A stretch of 48,297 nucleotides of DNA from Caulobacterales bacterium (GTDB taxonomy: Bacteria > Pseudomonadota > Alphaproteobacteria > Caulobacterales > Caulobacteraceae): the NCBI GenBank assembly GCA_017307205.1, contig JAFKGN010000167.1, forward strand, positions 1-48,297, in the 5' to 3' direction. Under the pieces are notes generated by a model. That model did not search any database. It saw only the letters and a list, made by a program, of their open reading frames with translations, and was not told the DNA's origin. How positions within the stretch are numbered: position 1 is the first letter of the stretch; each line of letters begins with the position of its first letter. Positions 15,982 to 25,652 of the stretch are shown in pieces. Position numbers and translations under genes: made by a program.

Positions 15982-18069
15982 ATGCAGAAGCCGGCGTCCG
16001 GAACGGCCGCGGTGAGCGATCGCTTGATCGTCGCCTTGGCGATCGTTGGATTTCTGGCCCTGGCGGCCGTGCACGTATCGACGATCGTGCTCGGCATGCG
16101 CGCCGACGCCGTCTCGCGTCGTACGGAGCGTACGGTGCTGGCCTCGGGCCTGACCGGCAAGGCCTCCACCTTCTTTCCCGGCCGCTACCAGCTGCTTGCG
16201 CAGGCCGATCCAGCCAAGCCGCCCGTCCCTGAAAAGCGTGGACGGGCGCTGTCCATCGACGCCCAGGGCCGGCTGATCGGATTCAGCAAAGGAGTCGACG
16301 CCGGTGCCGTCTCGCCCTACGCCGCGCTTCATGCCGCCGAACCCGCCCTGCGGAAGCTGGCCCGGGCCACGCCCGACGCCCAGGGCCTGACGACCGCCAC
16401 CTCGGTGGACGTCTTCGCCGACCAACCCGAACTGACCATCGCCCTGCGCCGGCCGAACGACGGGACCACCATGGTCAGCGTCGTCAACCTCAACGACTAC
16501 ATCTCCGAGTACGCCAACATCCGGCAACTGCCGGATTTCGCCCTGGTCGGCATCGGCGCCGCCGCGCCGAAGAAGCTGATGACGCCGGTCACCTTCGACG
16601 GCGCGCCGGCTCGCTTCGGCCTGGAATGGACCCCGAAGTCGCCGGCCCGGGAGATCATCGGCCCGCTGACGCCGATCCTCTGGATCTTCACGCTCTTCGC
16701 CCTGGGCGCCGGCGCCTGGGTGGCGCTTCGCGCGCGGGAGATGTCCCGTCGCCTGGCCGCCAGCGAGGCGCACGCCCAGCACCTGGCCCTGCACGACGCC
16801 ATGACCGGGCTGGCCAATCGCGCCCTGTTCAGCGACCGCCTGGATCACGCGCTGGAAATCCGCCGCCGCATGGGCGGGGGCTTGGCCGTGGTCTGCATCG
16901 ACCTCGACCGGTTCAAGCAGGTGAACGACACGCTGGGCCACCAGGCCGGCGATGAAATGATCAAGACCGCCGCGCGCCGCATTCTCGGCGTCTCCCGTGC
17001 GTCCGATACGGTCGCTCGGCTCGGCGGCGACGAGTTCGCCCTGGTGCTGGCCCCGATCGGTGACCGCAGCACGGTCGAGCTGGTGTGCTCACGTCTGAAC
17101 GCGGCCCTCAGCGGCAAGCTCGAATTCCCCTCGGGCAAGGCCTACCTCAGCGCCTCGATCGGCGTGACCATCATTGAGGACGACCGCCTCAGCGGCGCCG
17201 ACGCCATCCGCCAGGCGGACCTCGCGCTCTACGCCGCCAAGGGCGCCGGGCGCGGACGCTTCACGGTGTTCGAGCCGACGATGGATGAGAGCCTGCACCT
17301 GCGCCACCAGATCGAGCTGGAGCTGCGCGCGGCGCTCGACGCCGGCTCGCTGCAGGTGGCCTACCAGCCGCAAATAGGCCCGCGCGGCAAGGTCGACGGC
17401 CTGGAGGCGCTGGTCCGCTGGCGGCACAAGGATCGCGGCCCGATCTCGCCGGCCTTCTTCATTCCGATCGCCGAGGAAGCGGGGCTGATTCATCGCCTGG
17501 GCTGCTTCGTGATGACCCAGGCCTTCCAGGCGGCGCGCCGCTGGCCGCACCTGCGCGTCGCGGTCAATGTCTCGCCTGTGCAACTGCGCGAGCCGGGCTT
17601 CGTCGCCCTCTGCAAGGATCTGCTGGCCGAGGCCGGCATCGAGGCGCGGCAGATCGAGTTGGAGATTACCGAAGGCGTGCTGGTCGACAACGACGAGCGG
17701 ACCCAGACCGTGCTGCGCGAGCTGCGGGATATCGGCTTCCAACTGGCGCTCGACGACTTCGGCACCGGCTATTCGAGCCTGAGCTATCTGAACGCTTACC
17801 CGATCGACAAGATCAAGATCGATCGCTCGTTCGTGGCCAACCTCGGCATGGAGGCCGAGGCCGACAAGGTGGTGCGCGCCATCATCAAGCTCGGCCGGGC
17901 GCTGGGCCTTAAGGTCACCGCCGAGGGGGTCGAAACGGCCGCCCAGCAGGAGCGGCTGATCTCGGCGGGCTGCAACTCGTTCCAAGGCTATCTGCACGGC
18001 CGCCCGGTCGACCTCGACGCCATCGAGGCGCTGCTCCAGCCGCCACAGGCCCCGGCGGCGGCGGCCTAG
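15982..18069 (+). CDS. Membrane GGDEF-EAL protein (cyclic di-GMP synthase/phosphodiesterase)
   Basis: A 695-residue bifunctional c-di-GMP protein. It has two transmembrane helices (about 13-35 and 230-252) flanking a periplasmic domain of roughly 190 residues that I do not recognise, then GGDEF and EAL domains. The GGDEF motif is intact (348-352), with RASD exactly five residues upstream as the inhibitory site. The EAL domain keeps EAL (475-477), NVSPVQL, ELEITEG, LDDFGTGYSSL, KIDRSF and AEGVET, so phosphodiesterase activity is likely. ATG 15982 is chosen over GTG 15970 because GGGGTGGG precedes it. It probably senses an envelope signal and sets motile-sessile behaviour; this is inferred. Convergent with the GNAT gene (4-base overlap). 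Confidence 0.92.
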   Translation: MQKPASGTAAVSDRLIVALAIVGFLALAAVHVSTIVLGMRADAVSRRTERTVLASGLTGKASTFFPGRYQLLAQADPAKPPVPEKRGRALSIDAQGRLIGFSKGVDAGAVSPYAALHAAEPALRKLARATPDAQGLTTATSVDVFADQPELTIALRRPNDGTTMVSVVNLNDYISEYANIRQLPDFALVGIGAAAPKKLMTPVTFDGAPARFGLEWTPKSPAREIIGPLTPILWIFTLFALGAGAWVALRAREMSRRLAASEAHAQHLALHDAMTGLANRALFSDRLDHALEIRRRMGGGLAVVCIDLDRFKQVNDTLGHQAGDEMIKTAARRILGVSRASDTVARLGGDEFALVLAPIGDRSTVELVCSRLNAALSGKLEFPSGKAYLSASIGVTIIEDDRLSGADAIRQADLALYAAKGAGRGRFTVFEPTMDESLHLRHQIELELRAALDAGSLQVAYQPQIGPRGKVDGLEALVRWRHKDRGPISPAFFIPIAEEAGLIHRLGCFVMTQAFQAARRWPHLRVAVNVSPVQLREPGFVALCKDLLAEAGIEARQIELEITEGVLVDNDERTQTVLRELRDIGFQLALDDFGTGYSSLSYLNAYPIDKIKIDRSFVANLGMEAEADKVVRAIIKLGRALGLKVTAEGVETAAQQERLISAGCNSFQGYLHGRPVDLDAIEALLQPPQAPAAAA

Positions 18070-18620
18070 GCGATCAGGGCTCGCCGGTTCCGCGCCCAAT
18101 CGGCGCGGCCCTGGCCCCAGATATCGATGACCATCTCCTTGTAGGGCTCGGGCATGACCCGGCCCGACCGATAGGGCTTGGCGCCGAGCCGCGCGGCGAC
18201 GGCGGCTGAAGCCTTGTTGTCCGGGTGGATGCAGTGATCGACCTGAGCCCAGCCGAGGCTATCGAAAGCGAAGTCCACGGCGGCGACGGCGGCTTCCGTC
18301 GCATAGCCCTTGCCCTGCGCTTCGCGGGCCAGCCCCCAGCCGACCTCCGCCGTCGGCCAGTCGGCCGGTCGCCACGGGCCCATGCGGCCGATCCAGCGGC
18401 CGGTGTCCTTCTCGATCACCGACCACATGGCGAAGCCCTCGCTGACCCACGAGCCGATCATGGTGTTGAGGATGCGCCAGGTCTGGGAACGCGACTGCAG
18501 GCCCCCGACGAAGCGGGTGACCTCCTCGTCGGCCGAGAAGGCGGTCCAGGCCTCAAGATCGTCGAGGATCGGCGGGCGCAGGATCAGGCGGGCGGTTTCG
18601 AGGGTCGGGCCGACGGTCAT
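18066..18620 (-). CDS. GNAT-family N-acetyltransferase (RimJ-like)
   Basis: A 184-residue acetyl-CoA-dependent acyltransferase. It begins with the RimJ/RimL-type LETARLILRPPILDD, has WSVIEKDTGRWIGRMG and the CoA pyrophosphate loop REAQGKGYATEA, then VDHCIHPDNKASAAVAARLG. Members of this subgroup acetylate protein N-termini or small amines; the substrate is not deducible. It is a single gene 22 bases downstream of the ybaK-like gene, probably on the same transcript as that gene. Confidence 0.88.
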   Translation of the reverse strand: MTVGPTLETARLILRPPILDDLEAWTAFSADEEVTRFVGGLQSRSQTWRILNTMIGSWVSEGFAMWSVIEKDTGRWIGRMGPWRPADWPTAEVGWGLAREAQGKGYATEAAVAAVDFAFDSLGWAQVDHCIHPDNKASAAVAARLGAKPYRSGRVMPEPYKEMVIDIWGQGRADWARNRRALIA

Positions 18621-18642
18621 GCGACCGAGCTTACCCAGGACC

Positions 18643-19119
18643 TCAGACGGCGCAAATCGGCGCGACGGTCGCCTTGAGCGCTTCGACAGCGGCTTTCGGA
18701 TCGAGCTTCACCTGCACGCCGCGCCCGCCGCCGTTCATGAACACCTCGGGGTGGGCGAGGGCGGCCTGTTCGAACACGGTGGGGACGGCCTTGCGCTGGC
18801 CGAAGGCGGAGACGCCGCCGATCTTGTAGCCGGTCATCCGCTCGGCGTCGGCCGGCTTCATCATCGCCGCCGACTTGCCGCCGACCGCCGCCGCCAGGGC
18901 CTTCATCGAGACCTCGCGGTCGGACGGCAGCACCACGCAGACCGGCTTGGCGTCGACCAGGGCCATCAGGGTCTTGAGCACGATGTCGGGCGACACGCCC
19001 ATCGCCTCGGCTGCCTGCAGCCCGATGCGCGGGGCGTCGGGGTCGTATGTGTAGGTGGCCAAAGAAAAGGCGACCCCGGCCTTCGTGAGGGCCAGGGTCG
19101 CCGGGGTCGTCTTCGCCAC
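18643..19119 (-). CDS. ybaK: YbaK/EbsC-family Cys-tRNA(Pro) deacylase-like protein
   Basis: A 158-residue aminoacyl-tRNA-editing domain. Free-standing YbaK hydrolyses Cys-tRNA(Pro) made in error by prolyl-tRNA synthetase. Family features are the N-terminal TPATLALTKAGVAF, a central VLKTLMALVD/VCVVLPSDREV core with the conserved lysine, GYKIGGVSAFGQRKAVPTVF and the MNGGGRGVQV loop. The length matches YbaK (159). It lies 23 bases downstream of mdh on the same strand and may be co-transcribed with it. Confidence 0.9.
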   Translation of the reverse strand: MAKTTPATLALTKAGVAFSLATYTYDPDAPRIGLQAAEAMGVSPDIVLKTLMALVDAKPVCVVLPSDREVSMKALAAAVGGKSAAMMKPADAERMTGYKIGGVSAFGQRKAVPTVFEQAALAHPEVFMNGGGRGVQVKLDPKAAVEALKATVAPICAV

Positions 19120-19142
19120 GAGAGGGCGGCCTTGCTGAGCGG

Positions 19143-20135
<993 letters not shown>

Positions 20136-20221
20136 TTAAGGTCGCGGGCGGTCTATCGCCGACAGGCCTTCGCGGCAAGGGCGCTGGACCAAACCGGGGC
20201 CTGGAGGTGAAACTTCGTCAC

Positions 20222-20671
20222 ATGACCTCTCAGATTCCCGATCCCGAGGCCGGTTTCGCCCTCGCCCCGCCCTTTCTCGCCACCTCGAGCCTCATCGGTC
20301 GGTTGAGCCTCTGCGAGGCGCGGCTGCAATCCGACGCGCGCTGGCCGTGGATCTGCCTCATCCCGCGTCGGGCCGGGTTGGTCGAGGTCGGGGAATTGTC
20401 CGTCACCGACCGCGCTCAGCTGATCGAGGAAGCGGTGGCCTGCGGCGCGGCCGTGAGAGCCATCGGTGAGGCGACGGGCTTCATCGTCGAGAAGCTGAAC
20501 ATCGGTGCGCTGGGCAATGTCACGCCGCAGCTGCACGTCCATGTGGTGGGGCGCCGGCCCGGCGATCCTGCCTGGGCCGGGCCTGTGTGGGGCGCCGGGA
20601 GGGCCGAGCCCTATTCGGCGGCCGGCGAAGCGGCGGCGTTGGCGGCGGCGAGGGCGTCGCTCGGGCTCTGA
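20222..20671 (+). CDS. HIT-domain protein
   Basis: A histidine-triad nucleotide hydrolase/transferase of about 149 residues. The HIT motif is seen as QLHVHVVGR, with NIGALGNVTPQ just before and DPAWAGPVWG after, typical of the alphaproteobacterial HIT-like group. The start is uncertain: ATG 20222 (MTSQIPDP) is chosen; a GTG at 20207 would add five residues but overlaps the GGAGG. The 3' end overlaps the convergent small gene by 61 bases. The exact substrate (dinucleoside polyphosphate or nucleoside phosphoramidate) is not deducible. Confidence 0.85.
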   Translation: MTSQIPDPEAGFALAPPFLATSSLIGRLSLCEARLQSDARWPWICLIPRRAGLVEVGELSVTDRAQLIEEAVACGAAVRAIGEATGFIVEKLNIGALGNVTPQLHVHVVGRRPGDPAWAGPVWGAGRAEPYSAAGEAAALAAARASLGL

Positions 20672-20871
20672 ACGGTCGCGGGATGCGGTGCGAACGAGCG
20701 CGTCTCAGGCAGCACCACGACCGGCGTTCGTCCCCGCGAGACGATCCACTCGGCGAGATCCTGGGCGACGACGGCGGCTTCGTCGCGCGACCGGGCAAGG
20801 CCGAGGAAGCTGTCGTTGTGCTTCACCGCCCAGGCGCCGCCTGAGCGTTCGATGATGATGTGGTCGGCCAC
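20611..20871 (-). CDS. Small DUF2188-like protein
   Basis: An 86-residue protein beginning (GTG) ADHIIIERSGGAWAVKHNDS. The GG-x-WAVK pattern followed by a helix with SRDEAAVVAQDLAEW resembles the short DUF2188-type fold. GTG 20871 is preferred because GGGAGAGG precedes it; the alternative GTG at 20886 has no ribosome-binding site. Its last 20 codons overlap the 3' end of the convergent HIT gene, and that tail is low-complexity alanine-rich, so the conserved part is probably residues 1-60. Function unknown. Confidence 0.55.
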   Translation of the reverse strand: MADHIIIERSGGAWAVKHNDSFLGLARSRDEAAVVAQDLAEWIVSRGRTPVVVLPETRSFAPHPATVQSPSDALAAANAAASPAAE

Positions 20872-20984
20872 GGGCCTCTCCCTCACGACGGCTGCGCCCT
20901 TGCCCCTGGTCGCTTAGCCGCTCCCAAAATCCGGCCGCAGCGCGGCGGTTCCGTGCCCGTGATGCGAAATTTCCAAGACAGCCC

Positions 20985-21004
20985 GGTGGAAACTTTTTCT
21001 CACC
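20985..21004 (-). terminator. Weak hairpin after the 21027 gene
   Basis: GGTGGAAA pairs with TTTC(T)CACC with one bulge, around CTT, 23 bases past the stop of the minus-strand gene. No T-run follows on the minus strand; its core echoes the dapD hairpin. Confidence 0.3.
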
Positions 21005-21026
21005 GAACGGAAAGCCTTGCGGCGCC

Positions 21027-21824
21027 TTAGCGCTTCTTCTTTTTCGCCGGCGCCTTCTTCTTCGCCTTGGCGACCGGCTTGCGGGCGGGGGCCTTGCGCA
21101 CGGTGGAGTCGTAGGGGCGCGGGGCGTAGGTCGGGCCGTTGCTGACGCCGACGACCGCGTAGCCGGCGCTCGGGGCGGGGCCGTCACGCACCAGGGCGAC
21201 CGGGGTGACGCCGGCCTTGTCGGTCATCTGACCGACCCAGCCGCCGTCCGAGGTCGGGCTCAGCTTGACCAGCAGGGGCTCGTCGAGGCCGCGCGGCGTG
21301 AAGCGGACGGTCAGCTCGCCATCGAGCCGCTGGACGTCGTCGATCAGGCCGACGGCGCCGATGGCCTCGCCGCGCTTCAGGTCGCGCCAGGCGCCTTCGA
21401 GTTCACCGCGGCCGAGGCCGGGATCGACCATCTGGAAGGCGAACAGCTTGCCGCCGTCAGCGGTGCTCAGGATCCAGCCGCCGTCGAGGGGGCCCTGCAG
21501 GCCCTGGGCGGCCGCGAGGCTGCCGCGCACCCGGGTCTCGTAGTTGATCTCGGAGGCGTCCGGCGGCCCGTCCGGCGACAGGCCGGTTTCATTCAGCATC
21601 ACCGGCCGATCCAGCCCCGACCGGTTGGGCAGCAGGTAGGACGGCGTGTAGCCGGTGGACGGCGCTTCGGGCGCCGGAGGCGTCGGCGCGTCGGTGACCT
21701 GGCTCGACAGGAGAGCGGCGATCGGATCGTCGACCGGCGCCGCGTCCTGGGCGAAGGCGAGGCCCGAGGTCGTCAGGGCGACGGCGAGCACGGCGGCGAT
21801 AGCGGCGCGGACGGGTCGGCTCAT
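21027..21824 (-). CDS. Hypothetical secreted protein with lysine-rich C-terminal tail
   Basis: A 265-residue exported protein. The signal peptide runs to about residue 25 (cleavage after AFA, mature QDAAPVDD). A proline-rich linker (about 45-65) leads to a globular region, perhaps beta-rich (GGWILSTADGGKLFAFQMV, LTVRFTPRGLDEPLLVKL, GGWVGQMTDKAG). The last 25 residues are lysine/alanine/proline repeats ending KKKAPAKKKKR, which could bind nucleic acid, lipopolysaccharide or peptidoglycan. Its start overlaps the CitE-like stop by four bases, so the two are translationally coupled despite no evident shared role. Not recognised. Confidence 0.65.
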   Translation of the reverse strand: MSRPVRAAIAAVLAVALTTSGLAFAQDAAPVDDPIAALLSSQVTDAPTPPAPEAPSTGYTPSYLLPNRSGLDRPVMLNETGLSPDGPPDASEINYETRVRGSLAAAQGLQGPLDGGWILSTADGGKLFAFQMVDPGLGRGELEGAWRDLKRGEAIGAVGLIDDVQRLDGELTVRFTPRGLDEPLLVKLSPTSDGGWVGQMTDKAGVTPVALVRDGPAPSAGYAVVGVSNGPTYAPRPYDSTVRKAPARKPVAKAKKKAPAKKKKR

Positions 21825-22711
21825 GCGGCGGCCTTCAGGGCGATGGCGGCGTCGAGGGCGACGAGGCGCTCGGCCTCGACCAGGTGCAGCAGTTCGGCCA
21901 TGCGGCCTTCAACCTTCAGCACGCCGACCCCGGCGTTGGCCGGATCCGCGAAGGCGGCGATCACGGCGCGCGACCAGGCCAACTCGTCGTCTGAGGGGGC
22001 GAAGGCGCGGTTGGCGATCTCGATCTGGGCCGGGTGGATCAGGCTCTTGCCGTCGAAGCCGAGATCGGCCCCCTGGCGGCAGGCGGCCTCCAGGGCGGCG
22101 ACGTCCTGAATCTCATTGCTGACCGCGTCGAGGATCGTCAGGCCGTGGCCACGGGCGGCGGCGACAGCCTGGGCGAGGATGGCGACGAAGCCGGCGCGGT
22201 CCGGCGTCAGCCGCGCCCGCATGGACTTCGCGAGATCGTTGAGGCCGACGATCTGGCCGGAAAGGCGCGAGGCGGAGGCCATGCCGGCGATCTGCCACAG
22301 GTGGAACACCGCCGAGGGCGTCTCGATCATGGCCCACAGGCGGGTGTGGGCCGGGGCGTCGGCGAGGGCGGCGTCGAAGGTCGCGACATCCTCGGCCGAG
22401 CCGACTTTGGGGGCCAGCACCGCGTCGGGACCGGCCGCGCCGACAGCGGCGATATCCTCGGCGCCCCAGGGGGTATCGAGGCCGTTGACCCGCACGATCA
22501 GTTCGCGTGGCCCGAAGCCGCCGGCCCTGATCGCGGCGACGGCGGCGGCCCGCGCCTCGGCCTTGGCCTCGGGGGCGACAGCGTCTTCCAGATCGAGGAT
22601 CACCACGTCGCAAGGCAGGGAGCGCGCCTTTTCCAGCGCGCGCGCGTTGGAGGCCGGCAGGTAAAGGGCGCTGCGGCGGGGCCGGACCTGTTGGTGCGCG
22701 TCTGACGTCAT
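21821..22711 (-). CDS. CitE-like HpcH/HpaI-family CoA ester lyase
   Basis: A 296-residue TIM-barrel enzyme that cleaves or hydrolyses beta-hydroxyacyl-CoA esters such as malyl- or citramalyl-CoA. Motifs seen are RRSALYLPASNARALEKA at the N-terminus, VILDLEDAVAPEAK (metal-binding acid residues), VRVNGLDTPWGAEDI, APKVGSAEDV, WAMIETPSAVFHL and GFDGKSLIHPAQIEI. No citDF partners are nearby, so it is a stand-alone CitE-like protein rather than citrate lyase. Malyl-CoA thioesterase/lyase is most likely by family; the substrate is inferred. It is coupled to the downstream secreted-protein gene. Confidence 0.87.
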   Translation of the reverse strand: MTSDAHQQVRPRRSALYLPASNARALEKARSLPCDVVILDLEDAVAPEAKAEARAAAVAAIRAGGFGPRELIVRVNGLDTPWGAEDIAAVGAAGPDAVLAPKVGSAEDVATFDAALADAPAHTRLWAMIETPSAVFHLWQIAGMASASRLSGQIVGLNDLAKSMRARLTPDRAGFVAILAQAVAAARGHGLTILDAVSNEIQDVAALEAACRQGADLGFDGKSLIHPAQIEIANRAFAPSDDELAWSRAVIAAFADPANAGVGVLKVEGRMAELLHLVEAERLVALDAAIALKAAA

Positions 22712-22759
22712 GACGGCTCGATGGACCTCGGAAGCGACTCTTCTAAGGCGAACCGCGCG

Positions 22760-23584
22760 TCAGAACCAACCGGCCGCGCGCAAGGTGCGTGAATAAGCCC
22801 TACTGACCGGAACCTCTGACCCATCCTTGAGGGTCAGGGTCGCCCGACCGTCGCCGCGTTTGACGTCGACTATGGCGGCGCGCGCCACCCACCAGGAGCG
22901 GTGGGTCTGTGCGCCCTCAATGCCCTTCAGCTCGGCCACGGCGTCGGACAGACGCATCAGGATCAGGTCCTGCCCCTTGGAGGTGTGCAGACGCAGGTAG
23001 TGGTCCTCGGCCTCGACGGCCCACAGCTCGCCGCCGCGCAGCTTGGCGGGCAGGCGGTCGAGGAAGGGCGGCGGCGCGGCGTCCGCTTCGACGATGACGG
23101 GCTCGACCGCGCGGCGGTAGGTCAGGAAGTTGAGGCCCGTGATCGCGGCGGTGACCAGCACCACCGACGGATAGAAGCCGAGCAGCCGCGTCAGGCTGAC
23201 GTCGCCGCCGAACGCCAGGACGGTGATGGCGAACACCACCACGGTGAAGGGGACCGACAGCCACAGGGTCATGATCGCCGCCCACATCCAGGGCCGGTCT
23301 TCCAGCACCGCGCGGCGACGGATCAGGAAGGCGAGCAGGCCGCCGAACACCGCGCCCAGCAGGCAGATGCCGATCCAGTAGACGAGGCGGGCGACCAGCG
23401 GCGCGGCGCCGCTGCCGAAGGCGCCGGTCAGGGCCAGGAAGGCGCCGGCGACGGCCGCGATGACCAGGCCGCGGTGAAACGGGCGCTCCTTCACGAACGC
23501 CATCCACGAAGCGCGAACGGCCTGCGCCTGCGATTGGCGCAGTGCGGGCGGCGGCTGGCGCATCGGGCTTTGCGGCTCGGACAA
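22760..23584 (-). CDS. Membrane-bound LytTR-type DNA-binding regulator
   Basis: A 274-residue protein with four predicted membrane helices (about 38-58, 66-88, 101-124, 133-157) joined to a C-terminal LytTR DNA-binding domain (about 172-274: LWAVEAEDHYLRLHTSKG, LMRLSDAVAEL, THRSWWVARAAI, VPVSRAYSRTLR). The arrangement matches alphaproteobacterial membrane LytTR proteins, which often regulate an adjacent membrane-protein gene. Here the divergent neighbour, 62 bases away, is a DUF2306-like membrane protein. No histidine kinase partner is present, so sensing may be through the membrane domain. Target and signal are inferred. Confidence 0.85.
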   Translation of the reverse strand: MSEPQSPMRQPPPALRQSQAQAVRASWMAFVKERPFHRGLVIAAVAGAFLALTGAFGSGAAPLVARLVYWIGICLLGAVFGGLLAFLIRRRAVLEDRPWMWAAIMTLWLSVPFTVVVFAITVLAFGGDVSLTRLLGFYPSVVLVTAAITGLNFLTYRRAVEPVIVEADAAPPPFLDRLPAKLRGGELWAVEAEDHYLRLHTSKGQDLILMRLSDAVAELKGIEGAQTHRSWWVARAAIVDVKRGDGRATLTLKDGSEVPVSRAYSRTLRAAGWF

Positions 23585-23646
23585 GGCGGCTCCAGACCCG
23601 GCGACGAAGCGGGACGCCGGTTCCGCAAGGCTTAGGGGAGATCGTC

Positions 23647-24192
23647 ATGTCGGAACAAGCCGCCTCGGCGCCGAGACTGCGCAACGTGCCGGGATTGAAG
23701 CGCAACATCGCCATCGGGTCGGTCGTCGCCCTAGGCGTGGTCGGTCTTGTCGCCTGGGGCGCCTTCACGGGGGAGCGGGCGGTGACCGTTCGGCCGCATC
23801 TGCCCGACCTCGCGCTGGTCGCGGCCGCGCCGATGCAGATCAAGGTTCATCTGACCGCCGCGCTCGTCGCGCTCGCCATCGGCATTGTGCTGCTGTCGGG
23901 CGTGAAGGGCTCGCGGCTGCACAAGATGCTCGGCTGGACCTGGGTGGTCGCCATGGGCGTGACGGCGATCAGCTCGTTCTGGATTCACCGGCTGAACCCG
24001 GGCGGCCTGTCGTTCATCCACTTCCTCAGCGGCTGGACGGTGATCGGCCTGCCGGCGGCGGTGTTCGCCATCAAGCGGCGCAAGGTGGCGATCCACGCCC
24101 GGGCGATGACCAGCATGTTCGTCGGCGGCCTGGTGCTGGCCGGGCTGCTCGCCTTCCTGCCGGGCCGGCTGCTGTTCGAGGTCTTCTTCTGA
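23647..24192 (+). CDS. DUF2306-like membrane protein
   Basis: A 181-residue integral membrane protein, start ATG 23647 with GGGGAG eight bases upstream. About five hydrophobic helices are seen (20-41, 64-86, 96-114, 124-140, 153-175). Conserved-looking residues include the histidine in KVHLTAAL, LHKMLGWTWV, SSFWIHRLNPGG, FIHFLSGWT and HARAMTSMF, the histidine pattern of DUF2306-type proteins. Function unknown; the histidines could bind haem or metal. It sits head to head with the membrane LytTR regulator and is probably its target, as seen for similar pairs. Confidence 0.75.
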   Translation: MSEQAASAPRLRNVPGLKRNIAIGSVVALGVVGLVAWGAFTGERAVTVRPHLPDLALVAAAPMQIKVHLTAALVALAIGIVLLSGVKGSRLHKMLGWTWVVAMGVTAISSFWIHRLNPGGLSFIHFLSGWTVIGLPAAVFAIKRRKVAIHARAMTSMFVGGLVLAGLLAFLPGRLLFEVFF

Positions 24193-24244
24193 CCCGACTT
24201 TTTCTAAGCTCGACAGCCCGGGGCGGGCGGGCCAATCGATAGGG

Positions 24245-25513
24245 ATGAGCGATCCCAGGCCCGCCAACCCCGCCGGTTTCAGCCCCGCCTATCGCGCGGC
24301 CGTGCTGGCGATGCTGATCGGCGCCTACACCTTCAACTTCATCGACCGGCAGATCCTCTCGATCCTCGCGCCCGCCATCCAGGCCGAGCTGAAGCTCGAC
24401 GACGGCCAGATGGGATTGATGGGCGGCCTCGCCTTCGCCCTGCTCTACACCACGCTCGGCGTGCCGATCGCCGCCCTGGCCGACCGCACCAGCCGCACCT
24501 GGGTGATGACCGTCGCCCTGGCCGTCTGGAGCGGCTTTACCGCCTTGTGCGGCGCGGCCACCGGCTTCTGGTCGCTGTTCCTGGCCCGGGTCGGGGTCGG
24601 GATCGGCGAGGCGGGCGGCGTCGCCCCGGCCTACGCCCTGATCGGCGACGCCTTTCCGGCCGACCAGCGGGCGCGGGCCACGGCGGTCTACGCCTTCGGC
24701 ATTCCGATCGGCACCGCCTGCGGCTACCTGTTCGGCGGCCTGATCGCCCACGCCTTCGACTGGCGTGTGTCGTTCGTCGCCATCGGCCTCGCGGGCCTGC
24801 TTTTCGCCGTACCGTTCCGCCTTGTGGTCCGCGACCCGCCGCGCCCGGCCGCCGCGGCCCCGCTGCAGCTTGGACCGACCCTGCGCCTCCTGGCCGGCAA
24901 GCCGAGCTTCTGGCTGCTGACCTTCGCCTCGACCTGCGCCTCGGTCTGCGGCTACGGCCTCAGCTTCTGGGTTCCGACCTTCCTCAAGCGCAGCCTGGCG
25001 ATGGGCGATGTCGACCGGGCCTGGTTCTCGGCCGGCTTCTATCTGCTTGGCGGTCTCGCCGGCCTGTGGGCCTCGGGCCTGGTCGGCGATCGCCTCGCCG
25101 CCGCCAAGGGCCGACCCGGGGTCTATGCCCTGATCCCGGCCGTCGGGCTGGTCGCCGCCGCGCCGCTGTTCTTCCTCGCCGCCTCGGTCCCGTGGCTGCC
25201 GGCCGCCTTCGTCCTGCTCGCCCTGATGATCGGATTGGGCCTCACCTGGCTGCCGCCGGTGCTCACCGCCGCTCAAATGTTGGCGCCGCCGTCGATGCGC
25301 TCGACCGCCGCCGCTGCCTTTCTTTTAATCAACAATCTCATCGGCCTAGGCCTCGGGACCTATTATTTCGGGGCGATGTCTAACCTCCTGAAGCCGCATT
25401 TCGGGGCGGAATCGCTCCGCTACGCCATGTACTCGGGCGTGGCCTTCTACGGTCTGGCGGTGGTTCTGTTCATCCTCGCCTCGCGCACCCTGCGCCGCGA
25501 CTGGGTCGATTGA
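24245..25513 (+). CDS. MFS transporter, Spinster-like
   Basis: A 422-residue major-facilitator protein with about 12 helices. [19 protein letters not shown] near residue 30 and [11 protein letters not shown] in the 2-3 loop match the Spinster (SPNS) group, which moves lipid-like or small organic solutes; [19 protein letters not shown] in helix 4-5 is also typical. It starts 52 bases after the DUF2306 gene, on the same strand, and may be co-transcribed. The substrate cannot be told from sequence. Confidence 0.86.
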   Translation: MSDPRPANPAGFSPAYRAAVLAMLIGAYTFNFIDRQILSILAPAIQAELKLDDGQMGLMGGLAFALLYTTLGVPIAALADRTSRTWVMTVALAVWSGFTALCGAATGFWSLFLARVGVGIGEAGGVAPAYALIGDAFPADQRARATAVYAFGIPIGTACGYLFGGLIAHAFDWRVSFVAIGLAGLLFAVPFRLVVRDPPRPAAAAPLQLGPTLRLLAGKPSFWLLTFASTCASVCGYGLSFWVPTFLKRSLAMGDVDRAWFSAGFYLLGGLAGLWASGLVGDRLAAAKGRPGVYALIPAVGLVAAAPLFFLAASVPWLPAAFVLLALMIGLGLTWLPPVLTAAQMLAPPSMRSTAAAAFLLINNLIGLGLGTYYFGAMSNLLKPHFGAESLRYAMYSGVAFYGLAVVLFILASRTLRRDWVD

Positions 25514-25578
25514 GCGGCGCGGAACCGCGCCTCTCTCAAGCATCGAAAATCTGTATACGGAATCAGGCCGTCCCGCGG

Positions 25579-25607
25579 TTGCGCCTGCGAAGAGGCGCTC
25601 CTATAAC
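25579..25607 (+). promoter_or_regulatory. Putative sucC promoter
   Basis: TTGCGC (25579-25584), 17 bases, TATAAC (25602-25607), 45 bases before the sucC start. The -10 is five of six against TATAAT; the -35 is three or four of six. Confidence 0.5.
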
Positions 25608-25652
25608 CCCGGCCACTTTTCGCGCCCACGCGCCGGACACACCCGGAATTCC

